Assembly (NCBI GenBank): GCA_036274645.1
Contig: DASUFH010000060.1
Span: 1 to 15,991, forward strand
Reading direction: 5' to 3'
DNA length: 15,991 nt
From: DASUFH01 sp036274645
GTDB lineage: Bacteria > Acidobacteriota > Terriglobia > 20CM-2-55-15
How positions within the stretch are numbered: position 1 is the first letter of the stretch; each line of letters begins with the position of its first letter. A program made the position numbers and the translations under genes. This document shows positions 15,605 to 15,991 of this stretch, in pieces. The notes under the pieces are model-generated. The model had not been told where the DNA came from, did no database searches, and saw only the letters and a list, made by a program, of their open reading frames with translations.

Positions 15605-15991
15605 CTATTGGCGAGTCATCCGCAGTTCGCCTTTTTCGCTGCCTTCCATCCAGGTTCCCACGATCGTACGATTGGCCAGGCCGACATTTTCGATCGTGCC
15701 GTCGATCACATAGTGTACCGGAGCGCCTTTGGAGTCTTTGCCGTCCGCTTCCAGGTGTACGCGCCAGTCATTGGATGCGGCTGCCGCAGGGGCTCCGGCC
15801 CCACCGCCGCCACGTCCACCCTGAGCAGCGAAGTTGTTTCCACCGGCCCCCGCGCCGGCTCCACCGCCGCCACGACCCGCGCCTCCACGGCCACCACGGC
15901 CACCAGCTCCCGCTCCGCCGCCGGCCCCGGCTCCAGGTCCCGCGCCCGGGCCGCCCGCGCCACGACCCGCGCCACCGCCGGCCCCGCGTCC
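15605..15991 (-). CDS. partial protein with Gly/Ala/Arg low-complexity stretch and folded C-terminal segment
   Basis: The frame is open for 128 codons from the right edge to a TAG at 15607-15605; its start lies outside the window. The first 60-70 residues are almost only Gly, Ala, Arg and Pro. They then pass through NNFAAQGG and a short Ala-rich stretch into a normal-looking C-terminal segment of about 55 residues. This begins DWRVHLEADGKDSKGAPVHY and ends with GTWMEGSEKGELRMTRQ. The alternation of polar and hydrophobic residues and the 'GTW...GEL...TR' ending suggest beta-strands; similar endings occur, from memory, in uncharacterised acidobacterial exported proteins. Function unknown. The low-complexity part may act as a linker. 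It is co-directional with the fds operon but separated by 176 bp with a hairpin. Confidence 0.7.
   Translation of the reverse strand, partial: GRGAGGGAGRGAGGPGAGPGAGAGGGAGAGGRGGRGGAGRGGGGAGAGAGGNNFAAQGGRGGGGAGAPAAAASNDWRVHLEADGKDSKGAPVHYVIDGTIENVGLANRTIVGTWMEGSEKGELRMTRQ

Noticed and set aside
15706..15975. 89-residue - strand frame with an ATG, rich in Ala, Arg and Val
   Set aside because: It is a shifted reading of the Gly-rich edge gene. The other frame continues through to a sensible C-terminal segment and a stop at 15605.

Overview
The window looks like chromosomal DNA from a GC-rich, free-living Gram-negative-type bacterium. An Acidobacteriota soil lineage is my best guess. The guess rests on several Tat- or Sec-exported proteins, the DUF4139, arylsulfotransferase-like and DUF2254 families, and dispersed GGGCGGTC-type palindromes. 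There is no rRNA or marker gene here to confirm it. I see no tRNA, CRISPR array, insertion sequence or phage gene.

Layout, left to right. (1) 143-817 (+) is a Tat-exported beta-carbonic anhydrase. It converges, with a 4-nt overlap of stop codons, on 814-1353 (-), a small protein with a very basic tail and a near-perfect Shine-Dalgarno site. (2) 1502-2895 (+) is a Tat-exported zinc alcohol dehydrogenase broken by two separate single-base insertions. (3) A palindromic repeat separates it from 2967-4328 (-), an exported arylsulfotransferase-like beta-propeller. That gene is divergent from 4540-6264 (+), an exported DUF4139 protein, which is followed at once by 6275-6898 (+), a probable lipoprotein. 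(4) 6986-7984 (-) is an MscS-type mechanosensitive channel and 8106-9425 (-) a DUF2254 membrane protein. (5) 9426-9717 is a gene-free block packed with palindromic repeats. (6) 9718-15428 (-) is an operon for a soluble, molybdenum-dependent, NAD-linked formate dehydrogenase, fdsG-fdsB-fdsA-fdsD, followed by a Nudix hydrolase gene. (7) The right edge cuts a (-) strand gene with a long Gly/Ala/Arg low-complexity stretch and a well-formed C-terminal segment.

Functionally the core is the Fds complex. FdsA oxidises formate at a Mo-bis-MGD centre with a cysteine ligand, and electrons pass through FdsA's iron-sulfur centres and those of FdsG and FdsB to FMN and NAD+ in FdsB. The accessory gene fdsC, usual between fdsA and fdsD, is absent. 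The exported carbonic anhydrase and the broken alcohol dehydrogenase could belong to one-carbon or CO2 handling, but nothing in the layout ties them to the operon.

I did not find a clear new multi-gene system. The best leads are the repeat family with its half-copies, the double-frameshifted dehydrogenase, the Gly-rich edge protein, the basic-tailed protein, and the secreted DUF4139/lipoprotein pair.
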